DNA of 64,000 bases from Anaerostipes rhamnosivorans. Lineage in GTDB: Bacteria > Bacillota > Clostridia > Lachnospirales > Lachnospiraceae. The notes beneath the pieces are model-generated. The model saw only the letters and a program-made list of their open reading frames with translations, ran no database searches and was not told the origin of the DNA. Positions 51,084-64,000 of the stretch are shown one piece after another (position 1 is the stretch's first letter; the number at the start of each line of letters is the position of its first letter). The position numbers and the translations under genes were made by a program. Location: contig NZ_CP040058.1 of assembly GCF_005280655.1 (NCBI RefSeq), positions 3,403,001 through 3,467,000 on the forward strand. The letters are read 5' to 3'.

Positions 51084-51689
51084 CTATAAATCTTTTGTTT
51101 TATACACGCTGTATCCTTCATAGTAATAGCTATAATCAATCCCCTTCATATACATTTCTCTGTCATTTATTTTATCTGTTAATGCTTGTTTTAAAAGGAC
51201 TTTTATTTCTATCTCTTTTATGGGGCTTCTTTCCATAGCAAGCAGGTAATCATCTTTGTCAACCGCACTCCAATCTATGACTTGACCCAATTTATTTTTT
51301 AACATGAGATCAAGCCAAATTCGCATGCTGCGCCCATTTCCCTCCCGAAATGGATGGGCTATATTCATCTCAACATACTTTTCAATAATCTCATCAAAAG
51401 TCCCTTGTGGCATTTTTTCTATACTTTTTAATGCGTCTTTTAAATACATGATCGGCGCAAATCTAAAATTACCTTTTGCCAAGTTCACTTTACGGAGTTT
51501 TCCAGCAAAATCATAAATATCTCCGAACAAATACTTATGAATTTGTTCAAGAGCATCATATGATCCTGCATTCAAGTGATCCAAAAAGCAAGACTCAAAC
51601 ATTTCTACAGCCTTTTTCTTACTTATTTTTTCTTCTGCCCTTGCAAGTTCTGCAGAATCTGTAATACCTAATTTATTTTCAAGTATCAT
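51084..51689 (-). CDS. Fic/DOC family protein (probable AMP-transferase)
   Basis: The 201-residue protein carries an intact Fic core motif HPFREGNGR at residues 112-120 (catalytic His112), the flap region NFRFAPIMYL, and an N-terminal helical part. Fic enzymes transfer AMP from ATP to a target protein, or act as toxins with an inhibitor. No inhibitory helix (S/TxxxEG/N) is seen inside, and no small antitoxin gene is beside it. The gene follows tuf, with the tuf terminator between. AAGGAG precedes the ATG. Confidence 0.87.
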   Translation of the reverse strand: MILENKLGITDSAELARAEEKISKKKAVEMFESCFLDHLNAGSYDALEQIHKYLFGDIYDFAGKLRKVNLAKGNFRFAPIMYLKDALKSIEKMPQGTFDEIIEKYVEMNIAHPFREGNGRSMRIWLDLMLKNKLGQVIDWSAVDKDDYLLAMERSPIKEIEIKVLLKQALTDKINDREMYMKGIDYSYYYEGYSVYKTKDL

Positions 51690-51716
51690 CTAAAAACTCC
51701 TTTGCTAAATGTAAAT

Positions 51717-51750
51717 AAATCCGGAAAACCAAACATGGTTTCCCGGATTT
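51717..51750 (-). terminator. Terminator of the tuf gene
   Basis: AAATCCGG-A-AAACCA pairs with TGGTTT-C-CCGGATTT. On the minus strand a T-rich tract follows. It separates tuf from fic. Confidence 0.8.
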
Positions 51751-51782
51751 TATTAATCGTATATTACAATACAGATCTAGAA

Positions 51783-52976
51783 TTACTCGATGATTGTAGC
51801 AACTCTTCCTGATCCAACTGTACGTCCACCTTCACGGATAGCGAAAGATAATCCCTGAGCCATAGCGATTGGGTGAATCAGTTCGATTGTCATTTCTACG
51901 TTGTCACCAGGCATGCACATTTCAACACCTTCTGGTAATTCAACAACACCTGTTACGTCAGTTGTTCTGAAGTAGAACTGAGGACGGTATTTGTTGAAGA
52001 AAGGAGTATGACGTCCACCTTCATCTTTTGTTAAAACGTATACCTGAGCTGTAAACTTTGTGTGGCATGTGATAGAACCTGGTTTACAAAGAACCTGTCC
52101 TCTTTCGATTTCTTCTCTCTGAACACCACGGAGAAGAGCACCGATGTTATCACCAGCCTGAGCTTCGTCAAGAAGTTTACGGAACATCTCGATACCAGTT
52201 ACGACAACTTTTCTTGTCTCTTCTTTGATACCAACGATTTCAACTTCTTCAGATACGTGAAGAACACCACTTTCAACTCTACCAGTTGCAACAGTACCAC
52301 GTCCTGTGATAGAGAATACATCCTCTACTGGCATAAGGAAAGGTTTGTCTGTGTCACGCTGTGGGTCTGGAATCCAGCTGTCAACTGCAGCCATAAGTTC
52401 CATGATCTTGTCTCCCCACTCGCTGTTAGGATCTTCAAGAGCTTTTAAGGCAGATCCCTGGATGATCGGTGTATCGTCACCTGGGAATTCGTACTCGCTT
52501 AATAACTCACGGATTTCCATCTCTACTAATTCTAATAATTCTTCATCGTCTACCATGTCACATTTGTTCATGAATACTACGATGTAAGGTACACCTACCT
52601 GACGAGAAAGTAAGATATGCTCTTTTGTCTGAGCCATAACACCGTCAGTTGCAGCTACTACTAAGATAGCTCCGTCCATCTGAGCAGCACCAGTGATCAT
52701 GTTCTTTACATAATCGGCATGGCCTGGGCAGTCTACGTGAGCGTAGTGGCGGTTGTCTGTTTCATATTCTACGTGAGCTGTGGAGATAGTGATTCCACGT
52801 TCTCTTTCTTCCGGAGCTTTATCGATGTTTTCGAAATCAACGGCTGCGTTTCCTTCTACTCTGGCACTTAATGTCTTTGTGATCGCAGCTGTTAAAGTAG
52901 TTTTACCATGATCGACGTGACCAATGGTACCAATGTTACAATGAGGTTTGGTTCTCTCAAACTTTTCTTTAGCCAT
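51783..52976 (-). CDS. tuf: Elongation factor Tu
   Basis: The start is the ATG at 52976, giving [20 protein letters not shown] and 397 residues, the usual length. GTPase motifs [13 protein letters not shown] and NKCD are intact. EF-Tu brings aminoacyl-tRNA to the ribosome. It follows fusA by 152 bp, with no gene between. Confidence 0.97.
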   Translation of the reverse strand: MAKEKFERTKPHCNIGTIGHVDHGKTTLTAAITKTLSARVEGNAAVDFENIDKAPEERERGITISTAHVEYETDNRHYAHVDCPGHADYVKNMITGAAQMDGAILVVAATDGVMAQTKEHILLSRQVGVPYIVVFMNKCDMVDDEELLELVEMEIRELLSEYEFPGDDTPIIQGSALKALEDPNSEWGDKIMELMAAVDSWIPDPQRDTDKPFLMPVEDVFSITGRGTVATGRVESGVLHVSEEVEIVGIKEETRKVVVTGIEMFRKLLDEAQAGDNIGALLRGVQREEIERGQVLCKPGSITCHTKFTAQVYVLTKDEGGRHTPFFNKYRPQFYFRTTDVTGVVELPEGVEMCMPGDNVEMTIELIHPIAMAQGLSFAIREGGRTVGSGRVATIIE

Positions 52977-53128
52977 TTTAAATGTCCTCCTTATTAGCCC
53001 TTTGGGCAAATAGATAAATTATTATTTACTACCGGGTCGACGATTCACCTTACCAAAGGCCGTCCTACCCTTGATTATATTTCATTTCTTTGAAGAATTC
53101 AAGCAAATTTTTAATGAAAAAAACCTGC

Positions 53129-55246
53129 TTATTTTGTTTTGTCAGCGATGATTTTTTCCTGTACACTCTTCGGTACCGGCTCGTAGCTGTTGAAGAACAT
53201 AGAGTAGTTTCCACGGCCCTGTGTTCTGGAACGTAAGTCTGTTGAGTATCCGAACATTTCCGCAAGAGGAACGAAAGCTCTGATGATCTTTCCGCCTCCA
53301 ACATCGTCCATACCCTCGATACGTCCACGGCGTGAGTTGATATCACCGATAACATCTCCCATGTAATCTTCAGGAGTTGTAACTTCGACTCTCATGATCG
53401 GCTCTAAGATGATAGCTCCGGCTTTCTGCATTGCTTCTTTAAATGCCATAGAACCGGCGATCTTAAAGGCCATCTCTGAGGAATCGACATCATGGTAAGA
53501 TCCATCGTATACAGTAGCTTTCACACCAAGTACCGGGAATCCTCCAAGGATACCGCACTGAGCAGCTTCCTCGATACCAGCTCCGACTGCCGGGATATAT
53601 TCCTTCGGAATGTTACCGCCGACAACAGTGGATTCAAACTTGAACAGTTCTTCACCATTGGCATCCATTGGCTCAAAGTGTACTTTACAGTGTCCGTACT
53701 GTCCACGTCCACCAGACTGTTTTGCATATTTGCTGTCCACATCCACTTCTTTTGTGAAGGACTCTTTGTATGCAACCTGTGGAGCACCTACATTAGCTTC
53801 TACTTTAAACTCACGGAGCAGACGGTCTACGATAATCTCCAGGTGAAGCTCACCCATTCCGGAGATGATGGTCTGTCCTGTCTCTTCATCTGTATGAGCT
53901 CTGAAAGTCGGATCTTCTTCTGCAAGTTTTGCAAGAGCTTCTGACATCTTGCCCTGGCTCGCTTTTGTCTTAGGCTCGATCGCAACGTCGATAACCGGCT
54001 CTGGGAATTCCATAGATTCCAGGATTACTGGACTCTTCTCATCACAGATCGTATCACCTGTTGCTGTGAACTTAAATCCAACAGCCGCAGCAATGTCACC
54101 TGAGTATACTTTATCTAACTCTTCACGCTTGTTGGCATGCATCTGAAGGATACGTCCAACACGCTCTTTTTTCTGTTTTGTTGCATTTAATACGTAGGAA
54201 CCTGAATTCATTGTTCCGGAATAAACACGGAAGAAAGCAAGCTTTCCAACGAATGGGTCTGTCATGATCTTAAATGCCAGCGCTGAGAAAGGTTCTTCAT
54301 CTGAAGAATGTCTCACGACTTCATTTCCGTCTTCATCCACACCCTTGATTGCCTCGATATCTGTCGGTGCAGGCATGAACTCAAGAACTGCGTCCAGTAA
54401 CTTCTGAACACCCTTGTTGCGGTAAGCAGTACCACAGCAGATCGGAACCGCACTACATTCACATGTTCCTTTTCTTAATGCTGCTTTTAATGCTTCTATA
54501 GATGGCTCTTCCCCTTCCAGGTATTCCATCATCAGATCGTCATCTAACTCACAGATCTGTTCTACTAACTGAGTGTGATACATCTCTGCATCATCTTTCA
54601 TATCTTCAGGGATATCTGTGATTGAAATATCTTCACCCTTGTCATCGTTGTAGATGTAGGCTTTCATTTCAAACAGGTCAATGATACCCTGGAAGTCATC
54701 TTCTTTGCCGATTGGCAGCTGAATCATAACTGCATTGGCACCAAGACGGTCTTTGATCTGATCTACGGAACCGTAGAAGTCTGCACCTAAGATGTCCATC
54801 TTGTTGATGAATGCCATCCTTGGTACATTGTAGGTATCTGCCTGACGCCATACGTTCTCAGACTGTGGCTCTACCCCACCCTTTGCATCAAATACACCGA
54901 TCGCACCGTCAAGTACACGCAGTGAACGCTCTACTTCTACAGTGAAGTCAACGTGTCCCGGTGTATCAATGATGTTGATACGGTGTTCTAATGCTCCGTC
55001 TTTTGGTTTGCAGTTTTCCTGGAGAGTCCAGTGACATGTAGTCGCTGCAGAAGTGATCGTGATTCCTCTCTCCTGTTCCTGCTCCATCCAGTCCATGGTA
55101 GCAGTACCTTCATGAGTATCACCGATCTTATAATTTACACCAGTATAATAGAGGATACGCTCTGTCAAAGTGGTTTTCCCAGCATCGATATGAGCCATGA
55201 TTCCAATATTTCTGGTTCTCTCTAATGGATATTCTCTTCCAGCCAA
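53129..55246 (-). CDS. fusA: Elongation factor G
   Basis: The 705-residue protein begins with [20 protein letters not shown] and has GTPase motifs [17 protein letters not shown] and NKMD, then domains II-V to the end. EF-G drives ribosome translocation. It lies between rpsG and tuf as in most Bacillota. Confidence 0.97.
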   Translation of the reverse strand: MAGREYPLERTRNIGIMAHIDAGKTTLTERILYYTGVNYKIGDTHEGTATMDWMEQEQERGITITSAATTCHWTLQENCKPKDGALEHRINIIDTPGHVDFTVEVERSLRVLDGAIGVFDAKGGVEPQSENVWRQADTYNVPRMAFINKMDILGADFYGSVDQIKDRLGANAVMIQLPIGKEDDFQGIIDLFEMKAYIYNDDKGEDISITDIPEDMKDDAEMYHTQLVEQICELDDDLMMEYLEGEEPSIEALKAALRKGTCECSAVPICCGTAYRNKGVQKLLDAVLEFMPAPTDIEAIKGVDEDGNEVVRHSSDEEPFSALAFKIMTDPFVGKLAFFRVYSGTMNSGSYVLNATKQKKERVGRILQMHANKREELDKVYSGDIAAAVGFKFTATGDTICDEKSPVILESMEFPEPVIDVAIEPKTKASQGKMSEALAKLAEEDPTFRAHTDEETGQTIISGMGELHLEIIVDRLLREFKVEANVGAPQVAYKESFTKEVDVDSKYAKQSGGRGQYGHCKVHFEPMDANGEELFKFESTVVGGNIPKEYIPAVGAGIEEAAQCGILGGFPVLGVKATVYDGSYHDVDSSEMAFKIAGSMAFKEAMQKAGAIILEPIMRVEVTTPEDYMGDVIGDINSRRGRIEGMDDVGGGKIIRAFVPLAEMFGYSTDLRSRTQGRGNYSMFFNSYEPVPKSVQEKIIADKTK

Positions 55247-55299
55247 GATCTTTTCCTCCTATTGTTTTTCGGATAAAGCGGTAGGCCCCGCACACCAGA

Positions 55300-56010
<711 letters not shown>

Positions 56011-56424
56011 TTATTTCTTCGGTCTCTTAGCTCCGTATTTGGAACGAGCCTGCATTCTGTTTGCAACACCTGCTGTATCAAGTGTTCCACGAACGATATG
56101 GTAACGAGTACCTGGTAAGTCCTTAACACGACCACCACGAATCAGAACAACACTATGTTCCTGTAAGTTATGTCCCTCACCTGGGATATAGCTTGTTACT
56201 TCGATACCGTTAGAAAGACGTACTCTGGCAATCTTACGAAGAGCAGAGTTAGGCTTTTTAGGAGTCGCAGTTTTAACAGCTGTACAAACCCCTCTCTTCT
56301 GAGGAGAGCTGGTGTTTACAGATTTCTTCTTTAAAGAGTTAAAACTTTTCTGAAGAGCTGGTGCTGTAGACTTCTTAGTAGATGTCTTTCTCCCTTTTCT
56401 AACTAATTGGTTAAAAGTTGGCAT
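56011..56424 (-). CDS. rpsL: 30S ribosomal protein S12
   Basis: The 137-residue protein starts [18 protein letters not shown] and has the universal [17 protein letters not shown] block, with the Lys that streptomycin-resistant mutants change intact. The start has the AGGTG-type ribosome binding site. Confidence 0.97.
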   Translation of the reverse strand: MPTFNQLVRKGRKTSTKKSTAPALQKSFNSLKKKSVNTSSPQKRGVCTAVKTATPKKPNSALRKIARVRLSNGIEVTSYIPGEGHNLQEHSVVLIRGGRVKDLPGTRYHIVRGTLDTAGVANRMQARSKYGAKRPKK

Positions 56425-56563
56425 TAATTTTCACCTCCATGCATGTTTTCTGCTGTAGTTACTTATGATCTGTTGTTGCACATAGATATCTACGCGCATT
56501 TTTTAATTATAAATGTGCAAAAATCGTTTGTCAAGGGGATTTCCGAACATTTTATACCACAAA

Positions 56564-56593
56564 CCCCGCCCACTGGGAAAATCCAGGGGCGGG
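56564..56593 (-). terminator. Hairpin after rpoC
   Basis: CCCCGCCC (56564-56571) pairs with GGGGCGGG (56586-56593), with CTGG/CCAG inside. It lies 14 bases past the rpoC stop. The T-tract is short, so it may attenuate and not stop transcription into rpsL. Confidence 0.6.
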
Positions 56594-56606
56594 ATCTGTT
56601 AAAACC

Positions 56607-59600
56607 CTACTCGAAATCGATTTCGTCTTCAAGTGTCAGTTCTTCTTCTTCTGTGTTGATCTTAACATTGCGGTACCGTTTCATTCCGGTTCCTGCAGGG
56701 ATCAGTTTTCCGAGGATAACATTTTCCTTTAATCCTACCAGCGGATCGACCTTTCCTTTGATGGCCGCGTCGGTGAGGACTTTGGTTGTCTCCTGGAAGG
56801 ATGCTGCGGATAAGAAGGAGTCTGTGGCAAGAGATGCCTTGGTGATACCAAGGATGATCTGTTCCGCCTTTGCAGTCTCTAAGTTTCTTTCTTCCAGCTC
56901 CCTGTTTGTCTTTTCAAATTCCAGTACGTCGATCATGGCACCTGGCAGATACTCGCTGTCGCCGCCTTCTTCGATGCGGACCTTTTTAAGCATCTGGCGC
57001 ACGATGACCTCGACGTGCTTGTCGTTGATATCTACACCCTGCAGACGGTATACTCTCTGCACTTCACGGATCATATAGTCCTGAACGGCGCGGATACCCT
57101 TGATCTTTAAGATATCATGCGGGTTGACGGAACCTTCTGTCAGCTCGTCTCCGGCTTCCACTTCCTGGCCTTCCATGACTTTCAGTCTGGAACCGTAAGG
57201 AATCAGATACGCCTTCATATCTCCGGTCTCTTTGTTGGTGATGACAACTTCACGTTTCTTCTTCGTATCCTTGATCTGCACTTTTCCTGCAAACTCAGAG
57301 ATGATCGCAAGACCCTTCGGCTTTCTTGCCTCGAAAAGCTCTTCGATACGAGGAAGACCCTGTGTGATATCGTCACCGGCAACTCCTCCGGCATGGAACG
57401 TACGCATGGTCAGCTGTGTACCAGGCTCACCGATGGACTGGGCAGCAATGATTCCGACTGCTTCTCCCACCTGTACGGCCTGACCGGTCGCCATGTTGGA
57501 GCCGTAACACTTGGCACAGCATCCCACCTGGGACTGACAGGTCAGCATAGTTCTGATCTTAACCTTAGTAAGTCCGGCATCAATGACGGTCTTTGCTCTT
57601 CTCGGTGTGATCATGTGGTTTGCCTTTACAAGCACCTCTCCTGTCTCAGGATGTTTGATCTCCTCAGCAGCGTAACGTCCTGTGATACGGTCCTGAAGAC
57701 TTTCAATGACTTCCTGTCCGTCCATAAACGCTTCCACGTACATACCCGGAATCTGTCCGTCCGGATCCAGTCCGCAGTCTGCTTCTCTGATGATCAGATC
57801 CTGGGACACGTCTACGAGACGTCTCGTCAGGTATCCTGAATCGGCAGTTCTAAGAGCCGTATCGGAAAGTCCCTTTCTCGCACCGTGGGCGGAGATAAAG
57901 TACTCCAATACGTCCAGACCTTCACGGAAGTTTGACTTGATCGGCAGTTCGATGGTACGTCCTGACGTATCGGCCATTAGTCCACGCATTCCTGCCAGCT
58001 GCTTGATCTGCTGGTTGGAACCACGGGCTCCGGAATCGGCCATCATGAAGATGTTATTGTATTTATCTAATCCTGTAATCAGCTTGTCGGTCAGAACATC
58101 ATCGGCATCAAACCATGTCTTGACAACCGCCTTGTAACGTTCTTCCTCAGTCATCAGTCCACGTTTGAACTGATTGTTAATAAACTCTGACTGATCCTGT
58201 GCTTTTGCCAGGATTTCTTTCTTTTCTTCCGGCACTGTCATGTCGGAGATGGAAACTGTCAGGGCACCCCTTGTGGAGTACTTATAACCGAGTGCCTTGA
58301 TATCATCCAGCACTTCCGCGGTCTTGGTAGCACCGTGGATGTTGATACATTTGTCAAGAATCTGTTTTAACTGTTTCTTTCCTACATGGAAATCAATCTC
58401 CAGATTCAGGGCGTTTTCCGGGTCAGAGCGGTCTACAAATCCCAGGTCCTGCATGATGATCTCGTTGAATAAGATCCTTCCCAGAGTACATTCCACGACT
58501 TTAGAGATTTTATTTCCGTTCTTATCGACCTTTGTACGCCTTACATTGATCCTTGCGTGCAGTGTGATCGCTTTATTCTCGTAGGCAAGAAATGCCTCAT
58601 TTTCTGACTTAAAGTACTTGCCTTCACCCTTATCTCCCTCTTTTTCCAGAGTCAGATAGTAGATTCCCAGGACCATATCCTGAGAAGGAACGGCTACCGG
58701 ACCTCCGTCGGAAGGTTTCAGCAGGTTGTTCGGTGACAATAAAAGGAAACGGCACTCTGCCTGAGCTTCCACAGAAAGCGGAAGATGGACAGCCATCTGG
58801 TCACCGTCAAAGTCGGCGTTGTAAGCAGTACATACCAATGGATGCAGCTTGATGGCCTTACCTTCTACAAGGATCGGCTCAAACGCCTGGATACCAAGTC
58901 TATGCAGAGTCGGTGCACGGTTCAGCATAACCGGATGTTCCTTGATGACATCCTCCAGCACATCCCACACTTCCGGCTGGAGTTTTTCCACCATCTTCTT
59001 GGCAGACTTTATATTATGGGAAAGTTTCCTTTCCACCAGTTCTTTCATTACAAATGGCTTAAACAATTCGATTGCCATCTCTTTTGGCAGACCGCACTGG
59101 TAAATCTTCAGTTCCGGCCCGACAACGATAACAGAACGTCCTGAGTAGTCAACACGTTTTCCAAGCAGGTTCTGACGGAAACGTCCCTGTTTACCTTTCA
59201 GCATATCAGAAAGGGATTTCAATGCACGGTTACCTGGTCCTGTGACCGGACGTCCACGGCGGCCGTTGTCGATCAGAGCATCCACCGCTTCCTGGAGCAT
59301 ACGTTTTTCGTTTCTTACGATAATATCCGGAGCTCCAAGTTCCAGAAGACGTTTCAGACGATTGTTCCGGTTGATGATCCTTCTGTAAAGATCATTCAAG
59401 TCAGAAGTTGCAAAACGTCCTCCGTCCAGCTGTACCATTGGACGGATATCAGGAGGAATGACCGGAACAACGTCCAGGATCATCCATTCCGGGTTGTTTT
59501 CAGAGTTTAAGAAGGCTTCCACGACTTCCAGGCGTTTTACGATCCTTGCCCTTTTCTGTCCTGTAGCTGTCTTAAATTCGTCTTTCAGGGATTTTGCCTC

Positions 59601-60182
59601 TGCCGGAAGATCAATGGCTTCCAGCAGTTCCTTGATGGATTCAGCACCCATCCCCACACGGAAGGAAGTTCCGTATTTGTCGTAGGCATCCCTGTATTCT
59701 TTTTCTGTCAGTACCTGTTTGTAAGCCAGGTCTGTCTCCCCTGCATCCAGAACGATGTAGCAGGCGAAATACAATACTTTTTCAAGGCTCCTTGGAGAAA
59801 TATCCAGGATCAGTCCCATACGGCTTGGAATTCCTTTGAAATACCAAATGTGGGAGACCGGAGCCGCCAGTTCGATGTGTCCCATACGTTCACGGCGTAC
59901 GTTGGCTTTTGTTACCTCTACGCCGCATCGGTCACAGACAACACCTTTATATCTGATTTTTTTATATTTACCACAATGACATTCCCAGTCCTTGCTCGGC
60001 CCGAAGATCTTCTCACAGAAAAGTCCGTCTTTTTCAGGCTTCAAGGTACGATAGTTGATGGTTTCAGGTTTTTTTACTTCTCCCCTGGACCACTCACGGA
60101 TCTTTTCCGGGGAAGCCAACCCGATCTTAATTGCATCAAAGGCAATTTTATGATTTGCATATTCGTTGCTTGATCCTATCAT
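56607..60182 (-). CDS. rpoC: RNA polymerase beta' subunit
   Basis: The 1191-residue protein has the N-terminal zinc Cys motif ([20 protein letters not shown]), the catalytic [10 protein letters not shown], and the bridge-helix/trigger-loop region ([19 protein letters not shown]). The length is normal for Clostridia. AAGGAGCAACC precedes the ATG; rpoB ends 30 bases before. Confidence 0.97.
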   Translation of the reverse strand: MIGSSNEYANHKIAFDAIKIGLASPEKIREWSRGEVKKPETINYRTLKPEKDGLFCEKIFGPSKDWECHCGKYKKIRYKGVVCDRCGVEVTKANVRRERMGHIELAAPVSHIWYFKGIPSRMGLILDISPRSLEKVLYFACYIVLDAGETDLAYKQVLTEKEYRDAYDKYGTSFRVGMGAESIKELLEAIDLPAEAKSLKDEFKTATGQKRARIVKRLEVVEAFLNSENNPEWMILDVVPVIPPDIRPMVQLDGGRFATSDLNDLYRRIINRNNRLKRLLELGAPDIIVRNEKRMLQEAVDALIDNGRRGRPVTGPGNRALKSLSDMLKGKQGRFRQNLLGKRVDYSGRSVIVVGPELKIYQCGLPKEMAIELFKPFVMKELVERKLSHNIKSAKKMVEKLQPEVWDVLEDVIKEHPVMLNRAPTLHRLGIQAFEPILVEGKAIKLHPLVCTAYNADFDGDQMAVHLPLSVEAQAECRFLLLSPNNLLKPSDGGPVAVPSQDMVLGIYYLTLEKEGDKGEGKYFKSENEAFLAYENKAITLHARINVRRTKVDKNGNKISKVVECTLGRILFNEIIMQDLGFVDRSDPENALNLEIDFHVGKKQLKQILDKCINIHGATKTAEVLDDIKALGYKYSTRGALTVSISDMTVPEEKKEILAKAQDQSEFINNQFKRGLMTEEERYKAVVKTWFDADDVLTDKLITGLDKYNNIFMMADSGARGSNQQIKQLAGMRGLMADTSGRTIELPIKSNFREGLDVLEYFISAHGARKGLSDTALRTADSGYLTRRLVDVSQDLIIREADCGLDPDGQIPGMYVEAFMDGQEVIESLQDRITGRYAAEEIKHPETGEVLVKANHMITPRRAKTVIDAGLTKVKIRTMLTCQSQVGCCAKCYGSNMATGQAVQVGEAVGIIAAQSIGEPGTQLTMRTFHAGGVAGDDITQGLPRIEELFEARKPKGLAIISEFAGKVQIKDTKKKREVVITNKETGDMKAYLIPYGSRLKVMEGQEVEAGDELTEGSVNPHDILKIKGIRAVQDYMIREVQRVYRLQGVDINDKHVEVIVRQMLKKVRIEEGGDSEYLPGAMIDVLEFEKTNRELEERNLETAKAEQIILGITKASLATDSFLSAASFQETTKVLTDAAIKGKVDPLVGLKENVILGKLIPAGTGMKRYRNVKINTEEEELTLEDEIDFE

Positions 60183-60212
60183 TAAGGTTGCTCCTTCCTT
60201 CTAACTGCACTC

Positions 60213-63200
60213 CTATGAAATAGTAGTGTCTTCGCCATCTTCAAAGTTCCCCTCTTTAAATCCTAAAGCTCCCAGGGAATCTTCGCTTTCTTCATAATTA
60301 TTAAATACGCTGTCCCCTTCGATCATCGGCTTCAGGTCCTGATTGTTTTCAGCCAGGTCCACATTTTCCTTGATCTCTACTTCCTGCGCATTTTCATCGA
60401 GTACCTTGACGTCTAACGCCAGGGACTGGAACTCTTTCAACAGTACCTTGAAGGATTCCGGAATACCCGGCTCAGGGATATTATCACCTTTGATGATTGC
60501 CTCGTATGTCTTCACTCGTCCGATGACGTCATCGGATTTAACGGTCAGGATCTCCTGAAGTGTATAGGATGCCCCATAAGCCTCCAGAGCCCAAACCTCC
60601 ATCTCTCCGAAACGCTGTCCTCCGAACTGGGCTTTACCTCCCAGCGGCTGCTGTGTAACAAGAGAGTACGGACCTGTGGAACGCGCGTGAATCTTATCGT
60701 CAACCAGATGATGGAGCTTCAGATAATGCATGAATCCGATGGTAACCGGACTGTCAAACTCTTCGCCGGTACGTCCGTCTCTTAATCTTACTTTTCCGGT
60801 ACTGTCGATCGGCACACCTTCCCAATCTTTTCTGTGATCCTTATTTGCCTTAAGGTAATCTATCACGCTTGCGTCAACGCGTTCTGTCCATTTCGCTTCG
60901 AAATCTTCCCAGCTGGTATTGGCAAAGTCGTTAGCCATTTCCAGTGTCGTCGCAATATCATTCTCATCGGCCCCGTTAAATACCGGAGTCGCAACATTAA
61001 ATCCTAATACTTTAGCCGCAAGGGATAAGTGGATCTCCAGCACCTGCCCAATGTTCATACGTGACGGCACACCCAATGGGTTCAGCACGATGTCCAGCGG
61101 ACGTCCGTTCGGAAGATACGGCATATCTTCCACCGGAAGAATACGTGAAATTACACCCTTGTTACCGTGACGTCCGGCCATCTTATCTCCCACAGAGATC
61201 TTTCTCTTCTGTGCAATGTAGACGCGGACTGTTTTATTTACTCCAGGAGGCAGTTCGTCTCCATTTTCTCTTGTAAAGATCTTTGTATCCATAACGACAC
61301 CGTAAGCTCCGTGAGGAACTCTTAAGGAGGTGTCTCTGACTTCTCTTGCCTTCTCACCGAAGATGGCACGGAGCAGACGCTCTTCTGCTGTCAGCTCTGT
61401 CTCTCCCTTTGGAGTTACTTTTCCAACCAGGATATCTCCTGCGCGCACTTCCGCTCCAATGCGGATGATACCGTTCTCATCCAGGTCTTTTAACACATCC
61501 TCACTAAGACCTGCTAGATCTCTTGTAATCTCTTCTTGTCCAAGTTTGGTATCACGGGCCTCTGCCTCGTACTCTTCAATATGAACAGAAGTGTACACAT
61601 CTTCCTGAACCAGACGCTCGCTTAATAGGACTGCATCCTCATAGTTGTAACCTTCCCAGGTCATAAATCCGATCAGAGGGTTTTTACCGAGAGCCATCTC
61701 TCCGCTCTTAGTGGAGGCACCGTCTGCCAGGATGTCATCCTTTTTGACGTGATCCCCTTCAAAGACGATCGGACGCTGATTCATACAGTTCCCCTGGTTG
61801 CTCCTTGCAAACTTGATGACATTGTAGATATCCTTGCCGCCGTCGGAGTCTCTGCGGACTACGATCCTGGTGCTGGTAGACTTCTCTACCACTCCGTCAT
61901 TCTTTGCAACAATACAAACACCAGAGTCAAAAGCTGCCTTAGATTCCATACCTGTTCCTACCACCGGCGCTTCTGTGGAAAGCAGCGGCACAGCCTGACG
62001 CTGCATGTTGGACCCCATGAGGGCACGGTTCGCATCGTCATTTTCCAGGAACGGGATCATAGAGGTAGCTACAGAAAATACCATCTTAGGCGATACATCC
62101 ATCAGATCCAGGTTTGCTTTATCAAATTCTGAAGTATCTTCACGGAAACGCCCGGTTACATGGGTGTGGACGAAATGTCCATCCTCATCGAGAGGTTCAT
62201 TGGCCTGTGCCACGACGAAGTTATCCTCTTCATCAGCAGTAAGATAGACAACCTCATCGGTCGCAACCGGATTTTCCGGATCTGTTTTATCCAATACACG
62301 GTATGGAGCTTCGATAAATCCATACTCGTTGATCCTTGCATAGGTAGCTAAGGAGTTGATCAGACCGATGTTCGGACCTTCCGGGGTCTCGATTGGACAC
62401 ATTCTTCCGTAATGGGAATAATGTACATCCCGGACCTCGAATCCGGCACGGTCTCTTGACAATCCACCAGGTCCCAATGCAGACAGGCGGCGCTTATGCG
62501 TCAGCTCAGACAGTGGATTGTTGTGATCCATGAACTGGGAGAGCTGGGAACTTCCGAAGAATTCCTTCACTGCCGCAGTCACTGGTTTGATGTTGATCAG
62601 AGACTGAGGTGTGATCGTCTCAATATCCTGGGTCGTCATCCTCTCACGCACAACTCTTTCCAGACGGGAAAGTCCGATCCGGTACTGGTTCTGCAAAAGT
62701 TCTCCGACCGCTCTGATCCTACGGTTTCCTAAGTGGTCAATGTCATCATGGTTTCCGATTTCATACTCAAGATGCATATTGTAATTAATAGAAGCTAAAA
62801 TATCTTCCTTTGTAATATGCTTTGGAATCAGATCATGGATATTCTTTTTAATTGCATTCTTTAATTCGTCGCCGCTTAAACCTTCTGCCAGGATCTTCTC
62901 CAGCACAGGGTAAAAAACGTTCTCATGGATGCCAAGTTCTTCCGGGTCGAAATCTACATATTCGTCCATGTTTACGGTCATATTAGATAGTACTTTGGTA
63001 TTGCCGAATTCGGTCTGGATCAATACACTCTGCACTGCGGCATTCTGGATCTGGTCTGCCAGTTCCAGTGTGACTTCCGTCCCTGCTTCCGCAAGAATCT
63101 CTCCTGTGGAGGTGTCAATGACATCTTCCGCCAGCATATGTCCCGTGATACGGTTTCTGAACGCCAGCTTCTTATTGAACTTATAGCGTCCTACTTTGGC

Positions 63201-64000
63201 AAGGTCATAACGTCTCGGATCAAAGAACATGCTGTTGATCAGGCTCTCTGCGCTGTCCACAGACAAAGGCTCACCCGGACGGATCTTTTTATATAACTCT
63301 AATAGACCATCTTCATAGTTATCAGATGGATCTTTTTCCATACTTGCAAGGATCTTCGGTTCTTCTCCAAATAATTCCTTGATTTCTGCATTGGTCCCGA
63401 TACCAAGAGCACGGATCAATACGGTGATCGGCACCTTCCTAGTACGGTCCACACGCACATTAAAGACGTCGTTGGAGTCTGTCTCGTACTCGAGCCAAGC
63501 TCCACGATTTGGTATAACTGTAGCAGAGTACAGTTTCTTACCGATCTTATCATGGGCAATCCCATAGTAGATACCAGGAGAACGGACCAGCTGGCTGACA
63601 ATAACACGCTCAGCTCCGTTGATCACGAAAGTTCCCGTGTCAGTCATCAAAGGTAAATCGCCCATAAAAATGTCATGCTGTTTGATTTCATCCGTTTCCT
63701 TATTATGAAGTCTTACTTTCACCTTCATCGGAGCGGCATATGTGGCATCCCTCTCCTTACACTCTTCAATGGAATATTTAATATCATCTCTGCACAGCTT
63801 GAAATCGATGAATTCCAGGCTGAGCTGATCGCTGTAATCCCCAATCGGAGAAATGTCCTCAAATACCTCTTTGAGTCCTTCCCCCAGGAACCAGTTGTAA
63901 GAGTCCTTTTGGATTTCAATAAGGTTCGGTACTTCCAAGACGTCATCTTGTCTCGCATAACTCATCCTTATGCTCGTACCCGATTTCATTGGTTGAATTC
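60213..64000 (-). CDS. rpoB: RNA polymerase beta subunit, 5' end cut by the window edge
   Basis: The open frame contains the rpoB signatures, including the rifampicin region ([32 protein letters not shown]) and the C-terminal clamp parts ([24 protein letters not shown]). The ATG at 63989 is in frame, but it has no ribosome binding site and the codons before it (IQP) stay open and fit the family N-terminus, which usually has about 10 more residues. The true start therefore probably lies beyond the window. Confidence 0.95.
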   Translation of the reverse strand, partial: IQPMKSGTSIRMSYARQDDVLEVPNLIEIQKDSYNWFLGEGLKEVFEDISPIGDYSDQLSLEFIDFKLCRDDIKYSIEECKERDATYAAPMKVKVRLHNKETDEIKQHDIFMGDLPLMTDTGTFVINGAERVIVSQLVRSPGIYYGIAHDKIGKKLYSATVIPNRGAWLEYETDSNDVFNVRVDRTRKVPITVLIRALGIGTNAEIKELFGEEPKILASMEKDPSDNYEDGLLELYKKIRPGEPLSVDSAESLINSMFFDPRRYDLAKVGRYKFNKKLAFRNRITGHMLAEDVIDTSTGEILAEAGTEVTLELADQIQNAAVQSVLIQTEFGNTKVLSNMTVNMDEYVDFDPEELGIHENVFYPVLEKILAEGLSGDELKNAIKKNIHDLIPKHITKEDILASINYNMHLEYEIGNHDDIDHLGNRRIRAVGELLQNQYRIGLSRLERVVRERMTTQDIETITPQSLINIKPVTAAVKEFFGSSQLSQFMDHNNPLSELTHKRRLSALGPGGLSRDRAGFEVRDVHYSHYGRMCPIETPEGPNIGLINSLATYARINEYGFIEAPYRVLDKTDPENPVATDEVVYLTADEEDNFVVAQANEPLDEDGHFVHTHVTGRFREDTSEFDKANLDLMDVSPKMVFSVATSMIPFLENDDANRALMGSNMQRQAVPLLSTEAPVVGTGMESKAAFDSGVCIVAKNDGVVEKSTSTRIVVRRDSDGGKDIYNVIKFARSNQGNCMNQRPIVFEGDHVKKDDILADGASTKSGEMALGKNPLIGFMTWEGYNYEDAVLLSERLVQEDVYTSVHIEEYEAEARDTKLGQEEITRDLAGLSEDVLKDLDENGIIRIGAEVRAGDILVGKVTPKGETELTAEERLLRAIFGEKAREVRDTSLRVPHGAYGVVMDTKIFTRENGDELPPGVNKTVRVYIAQKRKISVGDKMAGRHGNKGVISRILPVEDMPYLPNGRPLDIVLNPLGVPSRMNIGQVLEIHLSLAAKVLGFNVATPVFNGADENDIATTLEMANDFANTSWEDFEAKWTERVDASVIDYLKANKDHRKDWEGVPIDSTGKVRLRDGRTGEEFDSPVTIGFMHYLKLHHLVDDKIHARSTGPYSLVTQQPLGGKAQFGGQRFGEMEVWALEAYGASYTLQEILTVKSDDVIGRVKTYEAIIKGDNIPEPGIPESFKVLLKEFQSLALDVKVLDENAQEVEIKENVDLAENNQDLKPMIEGDSVFNNYEESEDSLGALGFKEGNFEDGEDTTIS

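Overview
The window looks like a chromosomal segment of an anaerobic, moderately low-GC Bacillota. Lachnospiraceae is the best guess and an Anaerostipes-like gut butyrate producer is plausible. The evidence is the Clostridia-type order rpoB-rpoC-rpsL-rpsG-fusA-tuf, a reverse rubrerythrin, mannose-family PTS operons, an ECF S component, and strong AGGAGG ribosome binding sites with several GTG and TTG starts. The genus is inferred from gene content only.

Layout. 1-12.4 kb: envelope and housekeeping genes, mostly minus strand: a DUF815 ATPase, two DUF2207 membrane proteins with glycine-rich tails, LemA, reverse rubrerythrin, an M23 peptidase with an XRE regulator, an ECF S component and a CNNM/CorC transporter. 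This stretch also holds two copies of a 125-bp module that carries its own promoter.

12.7-29.2 kb: the most striking region. Two operons converge on a pair of MerR/GyrI-type regulators. The plus-strand operon (12768-19009) encodes two hotdog-fold beta-aminoacyl-CoA ammonia-lyase-like proteins, a family III CoA-transferase, an acyl-CoA dehydrogenase, EtfB, EtfA and a second acyl-CoA dehydrogenase. The minus-strand operon (29178-22232) encodes a DUF1097 membrane protein, PreT, PreA, dihydropyrimidinase, a split ThrE/YjjPB-type transporter and an M20 carbamoyl-amidohydrolase. Read together they give a continuous route: uracil -> dihydrouracil -> N-carbamoyl-beta-alanine -> beta-alanine -> beta-alanyl-CoA -> acryloyl-CoA -> propionyl-CoA -> propionate. 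The same enzymes could take thymine to isobutyrate. The regulator region is packed with three families of palindromic intergenic repeats.

29.5-36.4 kb: a large secreted repeat protein, a small ABC transporter, an HPr-like protein, a Pr6Pr-like membrane protein, a decayed EamA transporter, and one complete plus one truncated esterase. 36.4-41.8 kb: a mannose-family PTS (IIA-IIB-IIC-IID) behind a consensus sigma-54 promoter, controlled by a LevR-type activator whose probable binding motif (TTGACACA) recurs at both promoters. 42-50.6 kb: a second mannose-family PTS with two SIS-domain proteins, a HAD phosphatase and a MATE transporter, divergent from two GntR/UTRA regulators. The set resembles fructoselysine/glucoselysine (Amadori product) utilisation loci.

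50.6-64 kb: a HAD-hydrolase remnant, an orphan Fic protein, and then the tuf, fusA, rpsG, rpsL, rpoC, rpoB cluster on the minus strand. rpoB runs off the right edge and the DUF815 gene off the left edge.
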